Below, piece by piece: positions 33,749 to 41,648 of a stretch of 42,944 nt of DNA. Origin of the DNA: CAG-492 sp035388585 (lineage in GTDB: Bacteria > Bacillota > Clostridia > TANB77 > CAG-508); the NCBI GenBank assembly GCA_035388585.1, contig DAOOQE010000009.1, positions 1-42,944 of the forward strand. Direction: 5' to 3'. The stretch's first letter is position 1. The number at the start of each line of letters is the position of its first letter. Below the pieces are notes generated by a model. That model worked only from the letters and a program-made list of their open reading frames with translations. It searched no databases and was not told the origin of the DNA. Made by a program: the position numbers and the translations under genes.

Positions 33749-33777
33749 AGTATATCATAAAAAAAGTGATTTGTCAA
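33749..33777 (-). promoter_or_regulatory. Consensus sigma-70 promoter, repeated family copy 4
   Basis: Reverse strand TTGACA, 17 bp, TATACT; spacer identical to the copy at 25408. It drives the TAG-free membrane protein and the tmRNA, and probably reads into the genes beyond. Confidence 0.9.
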
Positions 33778-33788
33778 GTATTAAAAAA

Positions 33789-33813
33789 AATGTGGGATTT
33801 TTAATCCCACATT
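33789..33813 (-). terminator. Terminator of the recA-dnaK unit
   Basis: Hairpin AATGTGGGAT / ATCCCACATT, followed on the reverse strand by seven to eight T, just after the dnaK stop. Confidence 0.85.
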
Positions 33814-33840
33814 CTATAATTTGCATTAGCTTACTTAATT

Positions 33841-35679
33841 TTATCCATTCTGTGGTTCATTAACAGTATTATTTGTTCCCTAAACCTATTCTTTCAGTTG
33901 TTCATATACTTGATCCTGATCCTATTGAGGCTGGACTTTAGAATATACATCCTTTCCAATTTCCATCATTTTTTCTCTTAGCTCTTCTTGTACACTTTTA
34001 ATTCTAATTATATTATCTTCCTCAATCGCTTTCTTCAAATCTCCAATAATAGACTCCACATTCTATCGTTTTTCTTGATCAATTTTATCTCCTGATTCTT
34101 TTAACATTGTTTCTGCCTAATAAACTTCGTTTGTTGCATTATTTTTTGTTTGAATTTCTTCCTATTTTTTCTTATCATCTTCTTCATGTTGTTTAGCATC
34201 TTGAATCATTTTGTCAATTTCATCTTTGGATAGATTATTTCTACCTGTAACTGTAATAGTTTGCTCTTTTTGTGTTCCTAAGTCTTTTGCAGTTACATTT
34301 ACAATCCCATTTGTGTCAATGTCAAAAGTAACTTCAATTTGAGGAACATGCCTTGGTGCAGGAAGAATTCCAGTTAAACTAAAATTACCAAGCAAATAAT
34401 TGTCATTTGCCATTGGTCTTTCTCCTTGGAATATTCTGATTTGAACTTCTGGTTGATTATCCACTGCAGTTGTAAATACTTTGGATTTTTTAATAGGAAT
34501 TGTTGTATTTTTTTCAATAATTGGTTCCAATAATCCACCTTGAACTTCAACACCAAGGGTTAGTGGAGTAACATCAACAAGAACAATATCAGAATTTACA
34601 TTTCCCACTCCCTATACAATTGCCTATTGAATCTATGCACCAACAGCAACAGCTTCATCTGGGTTTACATTTTTACTACCTTCTTTGCCAAACAAATCAG
34701 TAATTGTTTTTTGAACAAGTGGCATACGAGTCATACCACCAACTAAAATTACTTCATTTAAATCTGTTTTTTTCAAAGATGCGTCACCAATTGCAGTCAA
34801 AACAGGTTGCTTGGTTTTTTCAACCAAAGATTTAACCAAATTTTCAAGTATAGATCGTGTAATTAACATTTCAAAATGCAAAGCACCTGTTACATCATTA
34901 GATATAAACGGCAAATTAATATCTGTTTGCATTTTTGTAGATAATTCAATTTTTGCTTTTTCCTATGCTTCAATTAATCTTTGCATAGCTTGTTTATCTC
35001 TACTTAAATCTTTCCCATTTGCTTTTCTGAATCCATCAACTAAATAATCTACCAAAGCAGTATCAAAGTCATCTCCACCAAGATGATTGCTTCCATTTGT
35101 AGAAATAACTTGAATTACCCCATCTCCAATTTCAAGAATACTAACATCAAAAGTTCCACCACCAAGATCATATACTGCCACCTTTTCTTCTGCTTTCTTA
35201 TCTAATCCATATGCCAACTAAGCCTATGTTGGTTCATTGATTATTCTTAAAACCTCAAGTCCAGCAATTTCACCAGCTTCTTTTGTTGCTTGTCTTTGTG
35301 CATCATTAAAATATGCGGGTACAGTAATAACAGCTTTTTTAATTTTTCCACCAAGATACTATTCAGCATCCTTGACAAGTTTTCTCAAAATAAACGAAGA
35401 TATTTCTTGTGGAGTATATTTTTTATTTCCAATTTTAATAGTTTCGCCAGAACCCATTTTTCTCTTAATTGATTTAACAACTAAATCTGGCTTCATAATT
35501 GCCTATCTTTTTGCTGGTTCACCAACAACAATTTCATCATTGACAAAACTTACAATAGATGGAGTAGTTCTTGACCCCTCCTAATTGGGAATAACTTCGG
35601 TACTTCCATCAGGTTTAACCCAAGAAATACAAGAATTAGTGGTTCCTAAGTCAATTCCTACAACAAATTCTTTACTCAT
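33841..35679 (-). CDS. dnaK: Phage Hsp70 chaperone DnaK, full length (TAG-recoded)
   Basis: 612 codons, ATG behind TTTGGAGG, ending at TAA; length typical of DnaK. Seen in order: VGIDLGTTNSCISW (phosphate 1), AVITVPAYFND, VYDLGGGTFDVSIL (phosphate 2), ILVGGMTRMPLVQ (adenosine), DVTPLTLGVEV at the start of the substrate-binding domain, then a helical lid. DnaK is an ATP-driven folding chaperone. About 12 TAG codons are present. In N-TAG-EGSRTTPS, NEPT-TAG-A-TAG-LAYG, EA-TAG-EKAK and GA-TAG-IQ they fall on family Ala; only AKR-TAG-A falls on a family Gln. No GrpE or DnaJ is in the window, so it presumably uses host co-chaperones for phage replication or virion assembly. Confidence 0.95.
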
Positions 35680-35738
35680 TTAATAACCTCCAAATATTTA
35701 ATTAAATTAACTTCCTTTCTTATTAAGACGTAAAAAAA

Positions 35739-36950
35739 TTACTTTTCTTCCCAAACTGTTTCTTCAGGTTTTGTAACAGTTTCGTTAAATAATTCATTGG
35801 TAGATTCTTCAATTTGTTCTTCTACAATTTCTTCAATAGATTCTTCATACATTGAATTACCATGAACTTGATGAATGTGTTGCAAAATTATTTCTTTTAC
35901 ATACTTATTAAATTCCTCATCTGTTTCATATAATGCTGGAAATTCTTTACTTCTAAACTTCTTTACATATTTATCTTCATACTTGAATTCATACCAACCA
36001 CCTACGGATTTAAATGGAATATATTCAAAATTCTAATCTTTCCAATCTGATTCTTTAAGATTTGATAAATATACAAAGTTAGAAATCTAATCAGAAAATC
36101 CATTTTTAAAATCTAACTACATGTAAAATTCAATATTTGGGCTCTATATCCTATTTTTTCTCTATTTTACAGAAATAATTTTACCATCTATTTCCATTTT
36201 TTCCATTGTTCCATCAGATTTTGGCTACAATACAATATCTTGATGGGCATAAAATTTTAACTATCTACCACCAGTTGTTGTATCTTTTGGTCCAAAACTC
36301 TACCCAAACCCTAAATTTAATTTATCTCTTACTTGACTAATCATAATTAGGGTTGAATTTGTTCTCTATAAAGGTTTAATTAGTTTTTTCAGCTATAAAC
36401 TATTTACCTTTGCTACTTGACCAGGTTGTTTATCTGATAAAGCATCATCTTCTAATTCTTGCCTAATTGGAGTCTATGTATTAGAATCAAAACAAAATAC
36501 AAATGGTGAAACATCCTCTTTAATTTCTTTTTGCTTCATTGTTTCCCACATCAATCTATACTAATCTTCCAAGCAATCAGGTACAACATAAATTGTTTTA
36601 TTAACATCCATGCCAAGTTCTTTCATTCGTCTTTCAGACATACTACTTTCTGTATCAATATACATTGTCTTGTATGCTTGTTTTTGCAGTGCCTACTATA
36701 ATTGTACCATTAATGTAGTTTTACCACAACCCTCTTGACTACTAATTAAAATATATTTTCCTAAAGGAATACCACCAATTATTTCATCATATAATAAAAA
36801 TCCTGTTTTAATAATATTCTCTTTTGAAGATAATAAAAACTAAGATGGCATTTGGTTTTTTAAGAATCCAACATATTCCATCAATTCAGTTTGTAATTCA
36901 GTTAATTGTGGTTGTTCATTATTATTCTAATTCTACTTCCTTCTCTACAT
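35739..36950 (-). CDS. recA: RecA/UvsX-type recombinase (TAG-recoded)
   Basis: 403 codons; ATG behind GAAGGATGTGA, codon 2 TAG; ends at TAA. Walker A SSQEGCGKTT is at about residues 66-75, MYIDTES follows as the RecA catalytic strand, then LIMISQVRDK and FGPKDTTTGGR-TAG-LKFYA, the L2-region hallmark of RecA. The C-terminal 150 residues diverge and are acidic at the end, as in many RecAs. It catalyses strand exchange in phage recombination and replication. TAG-for-Ala matches: KTTLMVQL-TAG-TAG-ALQKQ (RecA QxxAAAQ), SL-TAG-LKKL (SQAxRKL), GGR-TAG-LKFYA (GGxALKFYA). About 15 TAG codons. Upstream of dnaK with 59 bases between. Confidence 0.92.
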
Positions 36951-36975
36951 TAAATCACATCCTTCTATTTTTTAA

Positions 36976-37335
36976 TCAATTTGAATAATTATTATTTCCT
37001 TCTAAAACCCAAGTAAATTCATTACCAAGATATTTAATTAAAAAGCTAAACTAAATGTATACAACACTCTAACAAGCAATACCAAAAGTAGCATACTACA
37101 ACTAATTTACATCACCCTAATAATGTGATGTAACCTAAATAAATGGCTAAATAAATGCAAATGAAGAACCAAGGTAAATTGGTACTTTTCTTTTTGTAAT
37201 AAAATGAAAAATTAGTGTACCTATACCAGATGTAAAAAGAGCCACTGAAATTGGTGTACCAATTAAAATTGGAACTAATACTGTCGCACTAAACATTGTA
37301 AAAAGATGCTGCAAAGATAACAAAAATAATTTCAT
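36976..37335 (-). CDS. N-terminal fragment of an NCS2 uracil permease (TAG-recoded)
   Basis: 119 codons from ATG (GGGGGAG upstream) to TGA, against about 420 for UraA/PyrP. FLLSLQHLFTMFSATVLVP, then FTSGIGTLIFHFITK and YLGSSFAFI-TAG-P are unmistakable NCS2 nucleobase transporter sequence covering roughly the first three or four membrane helices. The last 15 residues (after FLIKYLG) no longer match and end cleanly. Nine TAG codons lie in or near the helices; as Ala they give normal membrane sequence and the invariant FAFIAP, as Gln they would put many polar residues in the bilayer. Too short to transport on its own; perhaps a domesticated membrane fragment that interferes with the host permease, or a decaying gene. 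Confidence 0.85.
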
Positions 37336-37357
37336 TTTACTCCCCCTGCATTTTTAA

Positions 37358-37682
37358 TTACAAAAGTTTTAAAACCTCAGACTCTTGTAAATTTAAAATT
37401 ACATTCCTATTTTCTATTGGATGTAAAAGCTCTTCTGATTTATTTGGTAATTTTTCTATTTCTGGTATGGATTTTGAAAAATTTAAAAATGCTAATTNNN
37501 NNNNNNNNNNNNNNNNNNNNNNNNNNNNNNNNNNNNNNNNNNNNNNNNNNNNNNNNNNNNNNNNNNNNNNNNNNNNNNNNNNNNNNNNNNNNNNNNNAAA
37601 AAGTTTCAAAAAATTTTGAATCTTTCAAAAAAACATACAGTTTTTGAATACTAACATTCCCAATTTTATCTTTTTCAATCAA
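37358..37682 (-). CDS. Hypothetical protein interrupted by an assembly gap
   Basis: TTG start at 37682 behind GGGGTG opens MIEKDKIGNVSIQKLYVFLK and runs into a block of 100 N. On the other side an open frame (LAFLNFSKSIPEIEKLP ... SEVLKLL) continues to TAA. The two parts fit one gene, but the gap is of unknown true length, so frame continuity cannot be shown and they could be two genes. Confidence 0.5.
37498..37597. other. Assembly gap, exactly 100 N
   Basis: A run of exactly 100 N is a scaffold placeholder rather than measured sequence. It falls inside the gene at 37358-37682. Confidence 0.98.
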
Positions 37683-37701
37683 TTACAACACCCCAGTTTT
37701 T

Positions 37702-38022
37702 TTAAAGATTGAATTGATTAATTATTTTATTTAATGATTCCTAAACATTTTCTAATTCATTTGATTGATTTTTAATTTTTTCAGATTCTTGTAATTGTAA
37801 TTTCAGTTCTTTAACAATGTCTTGTATTTCTCCTAAAATTTGGGTTGCATTTTTCTATGAATTATCAACAGCACTCTACATTTCTTCACTTGACTATCCT
37901 TGTTCTTGTGCAGTTGCAGTTAATCCAGATGCTACTTTCTACTAATTATCAAATAATTCAATTATTTTTTCAACTTCCTTTTTAAATGTCTAATGTTTTA
38001 AGTAATTCTGTATTTTTATCAA
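37702..38022 (-). CDS. Chemoreceptor (MCP) tip/C-terminus-like coiled coil (TAG-recoded)
   Basis: About 106 codons to TAA. With TAG as Ala: GLTATAQEQGASSEEMASAV, then a long heptad-like helix ending NELENVAESLNKIINQFNL. This strongly resembles the last 75 residues of methyl-accepting chemotaxis proteins (AQEQ.ASSEEIASA ... EELxxLAEELxxLVxxFKL). There is no sensor domain, HAMP domain or membrane helix. Five TAG codons sit where MCPs have Ala or Ser. The start is unresolved: TTG at 38022 lacks a ribosome site and overlaps the upstream gene by 41 bases, while AAAAAGGAAG near 37975 is followed only by ATA/ATT codons. It could interfere with host chemoreceptor arrays or simply be a coiled-coil scaffold. 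Confidence 0.6.
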
Positions 38023-38575
38023 TGTTAATAATTATATTATATAATTCTGGTGAATAGATATATTGTATTAGATTTTCATTTTTACTTTCAACTAATATTT
38101 CATCTTTTATAAAATCATTTATAAAAACATTCTGGTATACAGTACCTTCTTTCAATGTTGTAATACTAATTTTAGAATTAGTACTTATCAATCCTTTTTT
38201 TGTTTCTTGAACATCAAAGTTTTTAGTGAAAGAATTATAAACTTTAATAACACTTTTTCCATATACAGCAATTTCAACAAATCGATTAATAATCTTTTTT
38301 CTTAACTGGAATGAATCACATTGAACAGACCATTGATCTGTTTTATAATAAAATCTAATTCTAACCCAACCTAATTTTAAAATATTTGTTAGTATTTCAT
38401 CTCTCTATTTTCCTTCTGTACCAATTTTTTCATTGTATTTATCATGTATTTCTTTAATTTCCTATTGAGTTAAATTAAATAATTCTGGATTTGAAAATAC
38501 AAAATCTATGTGTTTTTTAAAACTTATATTTATAATATTATTTTTATTATCTATCCAAAATCCATTTTCTAACAT
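37982..38575 (-). CDS. Hypothetical protein (TAG-recoded)
   Basis: 197 codons, ATG (MLENGFWIDNKNNIINISFK) to TAA, with two TAG codons in its first third. The ribosome site is weak (GGTTGGTG 14 bases upstream). The N-terminal FWID ... KHIDFVFSNPELF and the RIRFYYKTDQWSVQC segment look like a globular alpha/beta domain, but I cannot name the family. Its end overlaps the chemoreceptor-tip-like frame, so the two genes are probably translated from one transcript. Confidence 0.65.
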
Positions 38576-38615
38576 ATATGTTTAACACCAACCTTTTCCG
38601 ATTAAAAATAAATGA

Positions 38616-38636
38616 AAAGGGGGTTAAACCCCCTTT
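38616..38636 (-). terminator. Terminator after the HU-like gene
   Basis: Hairpin AAAGGGGG / CCCCCTTT with a 5-base loop, followed on the reverse strand by TTCATTTATTTTT. Confidence 0.8.
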
Positions 38637-38638
38637 AA

Positions 38639-38983
38639 TTATTCTGATATTTCATCTTTATCAATATGGGAATCTAAAAACTCCTTCTAAAACTTAGTAG
38701 CTGTAAATTTCAATACTTTCTTTTCTGGAATTGTAATTCTTTCTTTAGTCTAAGGACTAAATCCAGCACGTTCTTTTCTTACAGCAATCTTAAATCTACC
38801 AACTGATCCAAAGATATATTTATCTTCTGTATCCTTTTTTTGAAGCCATTCATAAAATACTTCATCATACATATCTAATATTTCCTCAGCAAGTTGATTT
38901 GTTACCTTAACTTCAAATTCATAATCATCAAATAGACTTTGTACCTTTTCTTTAAATCTCTAAATAACATCTTTCTTAATCAT
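38639..38983 (-). CDS. HU/IHF-family DNA-binding protein (TAG-recoded)
   Basis: 114 codons, ATG behind GAGAGGA, ending at TAA; slightly longer than the usual 90-100. MIKKDVI at the start, FGSVGRFKIAVRKERAGFSP before the beta arm, then a TKERITIPEKKVLKF segment reproduce the HU pattern (G.F....R.AR.G.NP.TG..I.IP....P.F). HU and IHF bend DNA for replication, packaging or regulation. Three TAG codons: VI-TAG-RF, SP-TAG-TKE (HU shows Gln, Ala or other residues there, so it is uninformative) and KF-TAG-KEFL. Confidence 0.85.
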
Positions 38984-39009
38984 AATTCAATCCTCTCTCC
39001 TTTTTTTAA

Positions 39010-39381
39010 TTACTAAATTGAATAAATTAAACAATCACTAACTAACATTTTGCTTTCACTTGATATTGAATCTATTAAAGTACATAAATCTTCATTAGAT
39101 AAAGTTAAAAATGGATTTTTACAATAATTATTATTATATAAATTAAATGTATTATCAATATCAAAAAAATAATCAATTCTACCTTTTCTTCTATTATATA
39201 CATTATCTTTTGGTATAATAGTTATTTGTAATACAAAATTATTATCTATTTTAATTATATATAATTCCTATTTATCAATATCATTTATATTTCTAATACA
39301 AAAATTTTTAAATATTATACATTTATCAACATCTTTAATTTTAAAACTAAATTCATTTTTTATATCTAATTGTATAACCAT
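39010..39381 (-). CDS. Hypothetical protein (TAG-containing)
   Basis: 123 codons, ATG behind AAAAGGAGATAT, ending with TAG then TAA; two TAG codons in total. Ile- and Asn-rich (MVIQLDIKNEFSFKIKDVDK), no membrane helix, not recognised. It is the first gene behind the - strand promoter at 39492 yet uses TAG, an exception to the rule seen at the other promoters of this family. Confidence 0.65.
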
Positions 39382-39491
39382 TCTTAATATATCTCCTTTT
39401 CTAAATATGATACTGTATTATCTGTTTGATCTGTTATTTTTATTTATGCTGATAACTTAATTAAATTTCTTTGTTTTTTATAAATCTTTCA

Positions 39492-39520
39492 ATTATACAG
39501 TTTTTATTTTCATTTGTCAA
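39492..39520 (-). promoter_or_regulatory. Consensus sigma-70 promoter facing left
   Basis: Reverse strand TTGACA, 17 bp, TATAAT. The spacer differs from the four other - strand copies. It is divergent from the tRNA promoter 60 bases away and about 110 bases ahead of the gene at 39381. Confidence 0.85.
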
Positions 39521-39581
39521 GCCCCCAGTATGTAACAGTTTTGTAAATCTTTTTATATTCAAAAAAAAATATTCAAAAGAC

Positions 39582-39610
39582 TTGACAAATATTTTTTTTT
39601 ATGATATAAT
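39582..39610 (+). promoter_or_regulatory. Consensus sigma-70 promoter of the tRNA unit
   Basis: TTGACA, 17 bp with a T-run spacer, TATAAT; 16 bases before the tRNA. It resembles the repeated family in its CTTGACAAAT start and its T-rich spacer ending ATGA. Confidence 0.9.
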
Positions 39611-39626
39611 CCTTATGAAAATGAAA

Positions 39627-39703
39627 GGTAGCGTAGCTCAACTGGTTAGAGCGGTCGCCTTATAAGCGACAGGTTGGAAGTTCAAGTCTTTCCGCTACCA
39701 CCA
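39627..39703 (+). tRNA. tRNA-Ile, anticodon UAU
   Basis: 77 bases including encoded CCA. Acceptor GGTAGCG/CGCTACC, D stem GCTC/GAGC, anticodon stem GTCGC/GCGAC around the loop CTTATAA (anticodon TAT), and T arm GGAAG/CTTTC with loop TTCAAGT, with discriminator A. It reads AUA, a very frequent codon in this AT-rich DNA and rare in many hosts. It is not the TAG suppressor: the anticodon is not CUA and the third acceptor pair is U-A, not the Ala-specific G-U. Confidence 0.93.
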
Positions 39704-39739
39704 AATATAAAATCCAACTAAAAATTAGGAGGTAAAAAA

Positions 39740-39940
39740 ATGAATGAAATTACAAGACAGGAATTTTTAAAGAATCAAGAAGACCTTTGCAAAAGAAAAA
39801 ATATTCCATTTTATATGCCATATAATGGAATTTGCTTTTCTTGCCGTAGAGATATTATTCCAGTTCTTATTAAACAAGGTGAAACTGGAAATGCTTTAGT
39901 TACAGGTTGTCCCATTTGCAATCGATCTTATGATGATTAA
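39740..39940 (+). CDS. Small zinc-finger-like protein (TAG-free)
   Basis: 66 codons, ATG behind TTAGGAGGTAAAAA, ending at TAA. ICFSCRRDIIP and TGCPICNRSYDD provide two CxxC pairs, a four-Cys zinc-binding fold like those of small phage regulators. The N-terminal half is a charged helix (TRQEFLKNQEDLCKRK). It follows the tRNA on the same transcript. Role unknown. Confidence 0.78.
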   Translation: MNEITRQEFLKNQEDLCKRKNIPFYMPYNGICFSCRRDIIPVLIKQGETGNALVTGCPICNRSYDD

Positions 39941-39965
39941 AAAAATATTTGGGGGTGTTATATAA

Positions 39966-40247
39966 ATGATTATTATTAATGATTTTGAAAATATAAAAAA
40001 GTTTGATGGGCTTGAAATGGTTTTTCTTAAACATAACACAACTCAAGAAGATTTTGTTTTAAATAAAAAAACTGGAAACATTAAAAAAATAAAAGTTAGG
40101 AAATACCCAAACCCATGTTTTATTGGAATGTATTCTTATGATGAATGCAAAAATATTTTTAATAGTATTAAAAATATCTTAGGACAAAGTATTGAAATTG
40201 AAGAAGTTGGTTATGGATTTAAAATCAAAAAAATAACAACAAATTAA
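39966..40247 (+). CDS. Hypothetical small early protein (TAG-free)
   Basis: 93 codons, ATG behind GGGGGTG, ending at TAA. MIIINDFENIKKFDGLEMV and later YSYDECKNIFNSIKNIL suggest an alpha/beta fold; basic middle (KTGNIKKIKVRKYP). No family recognised. Part of the TAG-free unit behind the tRNA promoter. Confidence 0.72.
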   Translation: MIIINDFENIKKFDGLEMVFLKHNTTQEDFVLNKKTGNIKKIKVRKYPNPCFIGMYSYDECKNIFNSIKNILGQSIEIEEVGYGFKIKKITTN

Positions 40248-40269
40248 AATTTAAATATTGGAGGATAAA

Positions 40270-40908
40270 ATGGAAAATAAGAATAAGAATATTGATTTCA
40301 AATTATGTATTTATAGAACAGCTTGTAAGTTGGAAGTATTTCCAACTATGGATTTAAGTGGAATTAATTTTTGTATTTATCCATCTAATCCGAATAAAAC
40401 TACACAATATTCTACATATAATTATAAAGATGGAGAAAGAATCAGATTGAATTATGAAGAAGTAGAAAAATTAAATATGTTTTTTGTACATAAATTTCAT
40501 CTGCATTCAGAAAGAAATTTAGAACTTCAAAAAAATTCATTAAGTGAGACAGAAAAGTTTTTTCATAAATTTCAAAAAGGAAATATTAGTACATCTAAAG
40601 CTTTTACAATTGGACTTAAAGTAAATGAAAAAACAAATCAAATACAATATGTATTTACAATTAAAAATGTAGAAACAAATAAAACATTTTATATTTATTT
40701 AGGTTTACATGAATATAGTATGATTAACAAATATTGCGATACATTTAGACAACAATATCAGTTATTGCAATATATCAAATATAGTGAAACTTATAAAGAA
40801 AAAGTTGGAAACATTACTGATTATGAAGATTATTCTCCAGAGGCGAACCAAGAAGTTTCTGAAAATAATTATGAAGCAAAAAATAATACATCAGATATGG
40901 GGTGGTGA
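40270..40908 (+). CDS. Hypothetical early protein (TAG-free)
   Basis: 212 codons; ATG at 40270 chosen because GGAGGATAAA precedes it. Ends at TGA beside the next gene's ribosome site. Residues 5-170 look beta-rich (FKLCIYRTACKLEVF, QYVFTIKNVETNKTFYIYLG); the last 40 residues are acidic and disordered. An acidic C-terminal tail after a beta domain recalls single-stranded-DNA-binding proteins, but no OB-fold signature is convincing, so I leave it unassigned. Last TAG-free gene of the unit. Confidence 0.72.
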   Translation: MENKNKNIDFKLCIYRTACKLEVFPTMDLSGINFCIYPSNPNKTTQYSTYNYKDGERIRLNYEEVEKLNMFFVHKFHLHSERNLELQKNSLSETEKFFHKFQKGNISTSKAFTIGLKVNEKTNQIQYVFTIKNVETNKTFYIYLGLHEYSMINKYCDTFRQQYQLLQYIKYSETYKEKVGNITDYEDYSPEANQEVSENNYEAKNNTSDMGW

Positions 40909-40913
40909 TTTTT

Positions 40914-41621
40914 ATGAATAAAATGGATGAAGTTGTTATTTAGTTTACTGTTGATGATTTAAAAGATTATGAAATATTAAAAAATTTTGATGAGAACAGT
41001 GAATTTTATTTAAAGAAATTTAATAAGGAAAAACTGCAAAAGATTTTTATTAAAATGGGTAATGATAAAAAATTATACAATATGAAGAGAGGGGATTTAG
41101 AAAATAATCCAAAATTTAGGCATTTGATTTAGTATTTTTTGGTTATTGATAAAAACACATCAGAAGTTGTAGTATACAAAAGAAAGAAACCAACTGAAAC
41201 CAGACTTGTAGATAATTGCAGTATTGGTTGGGGTGGGCATATATAGTTAGAAGATTAGGAGTGTTTTTTTAATCCATTAAAAACAATTGATACTCTTTTA
41301 TTACGAGAAATGGTGGAAGAAATTAAAATTACTTCTAACAAAACCGCATCTAATAATATTACAGTTGATTGTGCCAACGATGTATATGTGTTATAGACAA
41401 ATGATAATGTTGGGAGTGTTCATTTAGGTATAGTATATTTTATTAACGTCAATGAAATAAAAAACTCAGTTGAATCAAATGAAGAAGAGAATATTATTGT
41501 TGATTATATCAAGTTTGATGAATTAAAAAAGAAAATAAAAAATAATGAATTACAATTAGAAAGTTGGTCTAAAGCAATTTAGATGAGTGAAGAAATCCCA
41601 AATAGTATTTACAAATCTTAA
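40914..41621 (+). CDS. Nudix hydrolase-like protein (TAG-recoded)
   Basis: 235 codons, ATG behind GGGGTGGTGA, ending at TAA; TAG at codon 9 and about five more. CSIGWGGHI, then after about 25 residues LLREMVEEI, gives the Nudix pattern GxxxxxExxxxxxxREUxEExxU, with the longer SIGxGGHI variant seen in a family of bacterial and phage Nudix proteins. VGSVHLGIVYF later matches that family's second half. Such enzymes cleave nucleoside diphosphate derivatives; substrate unknown. It is the first recoded gene after the TAG-free run, with the stop and start only 5 bases apart. Confidence 0.75.
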
Positions 41622-41648
41622 TTTTATTTTTATAAGGAAGTTTTAGTC

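Noticed and set aside
37965..38022. Programmed +1 frameshift fusing the genes at 38575 and 38022
   Set aside because: The junction ATT-TAA-AAA offers no stable re-pairing for the P-site tRNA and no stimulator is evident; a non-AUG start is simpler, though unproven.
39627..39703. tRNA as the TAG suppressor
   Set aside because: The 7-base loop CTTATAA gives anticodon UAU, not CUA, and the acceptor stem lacks the Ala G3:U70 pair.
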